Source: Candidatus Nitrosomarinus sp. (lineage in GTDB: Archaea; Thermoproteota; Nitrososphaeria; Nitrososphaerales; Nitrosopumilaceae). From it: DNA of 15,297 nucleotides. The DNA is taken from contig REGF01000024.1 of the NCBI GenBank assembly GCA_003702465.1, positions 1 to 15,297 of the forward strand, read 5' to 3'. The notes under the pieces were generated by a model, which was not told where the DNA came from, searched no databases, and was given only the letters and a program-made list of their open reading frames with translations. The stretch's first letter is position 1, and each line of letters starts with the position of its first letter. A program made the translations under genes and the position numbers. Shown in pieces: positions 13,507 to 15,297 of this stretch.

Positions 13507-14019
13507 ATGACAAAAACAGCATCAGAAATGAAAGAATTGGTAGAGGAGTTTATCAAAATTACTAATGTAAAATATGAAGATCAAACTGAAAAAATTAAAG
13601 AAAAAAGTGATTTAATTGACTGGCAATTCCATGTTGGAACAAATGTAATTGTTAGTAAAAATGCAAATAGAGAAGATAGAATTCATGTTAATGTCAACAT
13701 GAGATTTCCACCAGAGGATTCTAAATTATTAATTAGTAAAAATCCATCATTTTCAAAAACAATAATGGAAGTTAGTGAAATTTGTACAATATGCAATATT
13801 GGACATCAATGGATTAAAGATGGTGAAATGATTGCAGGATTAGCAATATTTTCCCATATTGACGAACAAAATTTGGATAGAATTTCATTTCACAATGTTT
13901 GGGACAATGTAGCCAGAGTGTCAGGTCACGTTCAAAAGATTCTACGTTCAAATTTTAGTGGTTTTTCATCAAAAAACAATTCAACAGATGAAACAACAAC
14001 TAAAACAATGTATGGATAA
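13507..14019 (+). CDS. Hypothetical protein, 170 aa (weakly DUF2299-like)
   Basis: No firm family. The layout is an N-terminal helix (1-33, Glu/Lys-rich), a beta-hairpin region DWQFHVGTNVIVSKNANREDRIHVNVNMRF (38-67), a Cys pair in EICTICNIGHQW (91-102), and a long alpha/beta C-terminal part with AGLAIFSHIDEQNLDRISFHNVWDNVARVSGHVQKIL. The helix, curved sheet, helix pattern recalls the archaeal DUF2299/secretion-chaperone-like fold, but I cannot confirm this. Residues 153-170 are a Ser/Thr/Asn-rich tail. It has its own TATA-like box. Its last 8 bases overlap the likely start of the next gene, so the two are probably cotranscribed and perhaps translationally coupled. Confidence 0.65.
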   Translation: MTKTASEMKELVEEFIKITNVKYEDQTEKIKEKSDLIDWQFHVGTNVIVSKNANREDRIHVNVNMRFPPEDSKLLISKNPSFSKTIMEVSEICTICNIGHQWIKDGEMIAGLAIFSHIDEQNLDRISFHNVWDNVARVSGHVQKILRSNFSGFSSKNNSTDETTTKTMYG

Positions 14020-14437
14020 ATCCAAAATGCAGATTTCTCATAGTGAAAAGATAAACTCCACATTTGAGACATTATGGGCTTTATTACTTGACAAAATCCA
14101 ACATCCAGATAGAACAATAAAAGAAATTACCAATGTAGAGATTTTAGAAAAATACAATGATGGGATTTTACGACAAATGCATGCACTTGGTATGACCATT
14201 AAAGAAAGAATAATCATTGATGAACAAAATAAAATAATAAAATTTGAACTGATTGAAAATTCTATGTTTACAGGTTATTTTATCAACAAGATAGAAGGGC
14301 ATGATGGAGAATTAACATTGAGTTATGAGCAAAATTGGATTCCAATAACACCACAATCCAAAAAAATAGAACCTAAACTTCCTCAAATTATAATTAATGG
14401 AGTGCAAGAAATGAAAGAACTTGCAGAAAAAAGATAG
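14012..14437 (+). CDS. SRPBCC-superfamily protein, DUF1857-like
   Basis: A 141-aa protein with the START/SRPBCC ligand-binding layout: HSEKINSTFETLWALLLDKIQHPDR (helix), then ITNVEILEKYNDGILRQMHALGMTIKERIIID (paired strands), IKFELIENSMFTGYFINKI, ELTLSYEQNWIPI and a C-terminal helix ending in MKELAEKR. This is the pattern of DUF1857 (AprA-related SRPBCC), in which a deep cavity binds a hydrophobic ligand; the ligand here is unknown. I chose ATG 14012, overlapping the previous gene by 8 bases. ATG 14027 (MQISHSEK) is equally possible. A longer frame starting at 13958 is less likely because it would overlap the previous gene by 62 bases. No membrane segments are seen. Confidence 0.7.
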   Translation: MDKSKMQISHSEKINSTFETLWALLLDKIQHPDRTIKEITNVEILEKYNDGILRQMHALGMTIKERIIIDEQNKIIKFELIENSMFTGYFINKIEGHDGELTLSYEQNWIPITPQSKKIEPKLPQIIINGVQEMKELAEKR

Positions 14438-14499
14438 ATTAGGAAAAACTTCATCTCAGATATTATTAATTTATTAACTCATCAATTTTATTCTGATTA

Positions 14500-14661
14500 T
14501 TGGATTTATTCAAAAGAAAGCCTAAAGAAATGACAGATACAGAATGTAAAATATGTCACATGAAATTTTCGGATCCTGAAAGAACAATGAGGCACATGGT
14601 AAAAGCACATTCAAAACCCCAAAAAAATAACAGGCAAATAGGTAGTGCAAAATATCGTTAG
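14500..14661 (+). CDS. C2H2 zinc-finger mini-protein
   Basis: A short frame carrying one classical C2H2 zinc finger: C-x2-C-x12-H-x4-H with Phe at the conserved core position (CKICHMKFSDPE, then RTMRHMVKAH). From the ATG at 14530 it is 43 aa. From the in-frame TTG at 14500 it is 53 aa and starts MDLFKRKPKEMT. I prefer the TTG because TTG starts are common in this window and an AT-rich TATA-like element (around 14466-14476) lies about 28 bases before it. The basic tail (SKPQKNNRQIGSAKYR) would suit nucleic-acid contact. Single-finger archaeal proteins of this kind may be DNA- or RNA-binding regulators, but no target is evident. The gene is followed by a T6 run. The finger is clear; the role is unknown. 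Confidence 0.7.
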   Translation: MDLFKRKPKEMTDTECKICHMKFSDPERTMRHMVKAHSKPQKNNRQIGSAKYR

Positions 14662-14667
14662 TTTTTT
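14662..14667 (+). terminator. T-run after the C2H2 gene
   Basis: Six T follow the TAG stop directly. It is a plausible archaeal T-run terminator. The rest of the 100-base gap up to 14760 holds only AT-rich promoter-like sequence. Confidence 0.35.
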
Positions 14668-14728
14668 TAGAAAAAATTAGAATACGTTTTTGGGATTAAT
14701 CTAGTTCATAGTTAATTCCATCAATAAC

Positions 14729-14737
14729 GTATACATA
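14729..14737 (+). promoter_or_regulatory. TATA-like box for the 99-aa gene
   Basis: CGTATACAT is centred about 28 bases before the ATG at 14761. Confidence 0.4.
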
Positions 14738-14760
14738 GACTAATTAAAAAAAATAAGTAA

Positions 14761-15060
14761 ATGATTTCTTTTGAATATAGAATTTTAAGCGAATACAAAG
14801 TAAAAGTAGCAAAAATAGATACACTTGTCAAATCAATAATGAGTCACAGAGAACCAAAAAGTACAGAGTCTAAAGATGCATCAGAATTTTTAGATGTGTT
14901 GATTAATGAAATAGATCAATTTTACAAAAACCATAGTGAGATATTATCAAAAAATGGTAAAAAACCACATGCACGCTCCCGCTTACCTGAAACTAAAAAA
15001 TGGTTAGACAATATTGAAAGATTCTACGAATTAAATCCTAAAAGAAGACCACGAAAATAA
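14761..15060 (+). CDS. Basic, helical hypothetical protein, 99 aa
   Basis: The family is not recognised. The protein appears all-helical: residues 1-30 (MISFEYRILSEYKVKVAKID...), then a helix around 40-60 (KDASEFLDVLINEIDQFYKNH) and one around 77-90 (PETKKWLDNIERFYELN). Between them lies a basic loop (NGKKPHARSRLP) and the C-terminus is KRRPRK, so binding to nucleic acid or an acidic protein surface is possible. No Cys, signal peptide or membrane segment occurs. The ATG follows a TATA-like element by 28 bases. The downstream gene is convergent, with eight bases between the ends. Confidence 0.65.
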   Translation: MISFEYRILSEYKVKVAKIDTLVKSIMSHREPKSTESKDASEFLDVLINEIDQFYKNHSEILSKNGKKPHARSRLPETKKWLDNIERFYELNPKRRPRK

Positions 15061-15068
15061 TCAAAAAT

Positions 15069-15224
15069 TTATTGAGGCAATAACTGCCAATCATTTTCAC
15101 CACATTTACATTGTTTTCCATATGCAGTAATGTAATCCATAAATTCTAAATCAGTACAAGGTCCTTGATCAGGAATTAAAATTTTTGAAGTACATTTTCT
15201 GCATTTAGCAACAAAATCATTCAT
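15069..15224 (-). CDS. 51-aa zinc-ribbon mini-protein
   Basis: A minus-strand frame from ATG 15224 to TAA at 15069-15071. It starts MNDFVAKCRKCTSKILIPD with CxxC (Cys8, Cys11), has a lone Cys23 in GPCTD, and ends with KQCKCGENDWQLLPQ with CxC (Cys39, Cys41). The spacing of the two Cys pairs fits a short zinc ribbon. An in-frame stop lies just upstream of the ATG, so this is a complete small gene and not the end of a larger one. Function is unknown. It is convergent with the 99-aa gene and belongs with the other short Cys-rich proteins of this region. Confidence 0.65.
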   Translation of the reverse strand: MNDFVAKCRKCTSKILIPDQGPCTDLEFMDYITAYGKQCKCGENDWQLLPQ

Positions 15225-15246
15225 GAAATCACATTATTTTGAAATG

Positions 15247-15297
15247 CTAAAAATTTTGAGAATCTACAAATTCAACGATTGAAAGAATATTTCCCAT
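15247..15297 (-). CDS. Possible C-terminal fragment of a gene entering from beyond the right edge
   Basis: On the minus strand 16 codons (MGNILSIVEFVDSQNF) run from the window edge to a TAG at 15247-15249. The frame could be the end of a longer gene or chance. The sequence is too short to identify. Confidence 0.2.
   Translation of the reverse strand: MGNILSIVEFVDSQNF

Noticed and set aside
13958..14011. Upstream extension of the SRPBCC gene
   Set aside because: It would overlap the preceding gene by 62 bases, and the Gln/Lys-rich extension is outside the domain.

Overview
The window looks like chromosomal DNA of a marine ammonia-oxidising archaeon (Nitrososphaerota/Thaumarchaeota, Nitrosopumilus-like). 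The evidence is the strongly AT-rich base composition, a CdvA cell-division protein, an archaeal 20S proteasome beta subunit, an archaeal-type TrmI tRNA methyltransferase, many TTG starts, and TATA-like boxes about 23-30 nt before start codons, which implies mostly leaderless mRNAs. No tRNA, rRNA, CRISPR array, insertion sequence or integrase was seen. Genes are densely packed and no gene-free stretch exceeds about 130 bases.

Layout. Positions 1-40 hold the last codons of a truncated plus-strand gene whose tail looks like a PCNA-binding peptide (FEN1-like). It is followed by a small PAS protein (82-609), then convergent acetyl-CoA synthetase (613-2511, minus) and CdvA (2564-3442, minus). A plus-strand run follows: a 97-aa unknown (3576), a 540-aa tandem ThyX-like protein (3898), MsrB (5557), homoserine dehydrogenase (6081) and an overlapping PUA-domain protein (7088). 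A proteasome beta subunit with Ala at the nucleophile position (7572-8168, minus) and a DoxX-like membrane protein (8340, plus) are divergent. A minus-strand block then carries an M20 dipeptidase overlapping an NAD(P)HX dehydratase (8756-10977), TrmI with a repeat-encoded basic tail (11046-11945), and an Mrr-like nuclease-fold protein lacking the expected lysine (12119-12862).

The last 2.4 kb (12933-15224) is rich in short genes: a 106-aa zinc-ribbon protein, a 46-aa Cys-rich protein, a 170-aa unknown overlapping an SRPBCC/DUF1857-like protein, a C2H2 zinc-finger mini-protein, a 99-aa basic helical protein and a 51-aa zinc-ribbon protein on the minus strand. Four of these had coordinates or sequence that I read directly because they are very short.

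Functionally the window mixes housekeeping roles: acetate activation, aspartate-family amino acid synthesis, oxidative-damage repair of methionine, NAD(P)HX repair, peptide turnover, tRNA modification and cell division. It does not form one pathway. I found no clear new multi-gene system. The most notable points are three enzyme-fold proteins with altered catalytic motifs (proteasome beta, ThyX-like, Mrr-like), a possible leader peptide ahead of homoserine dehydrogenase, and the cluster of tiny zinc-binding proteins.
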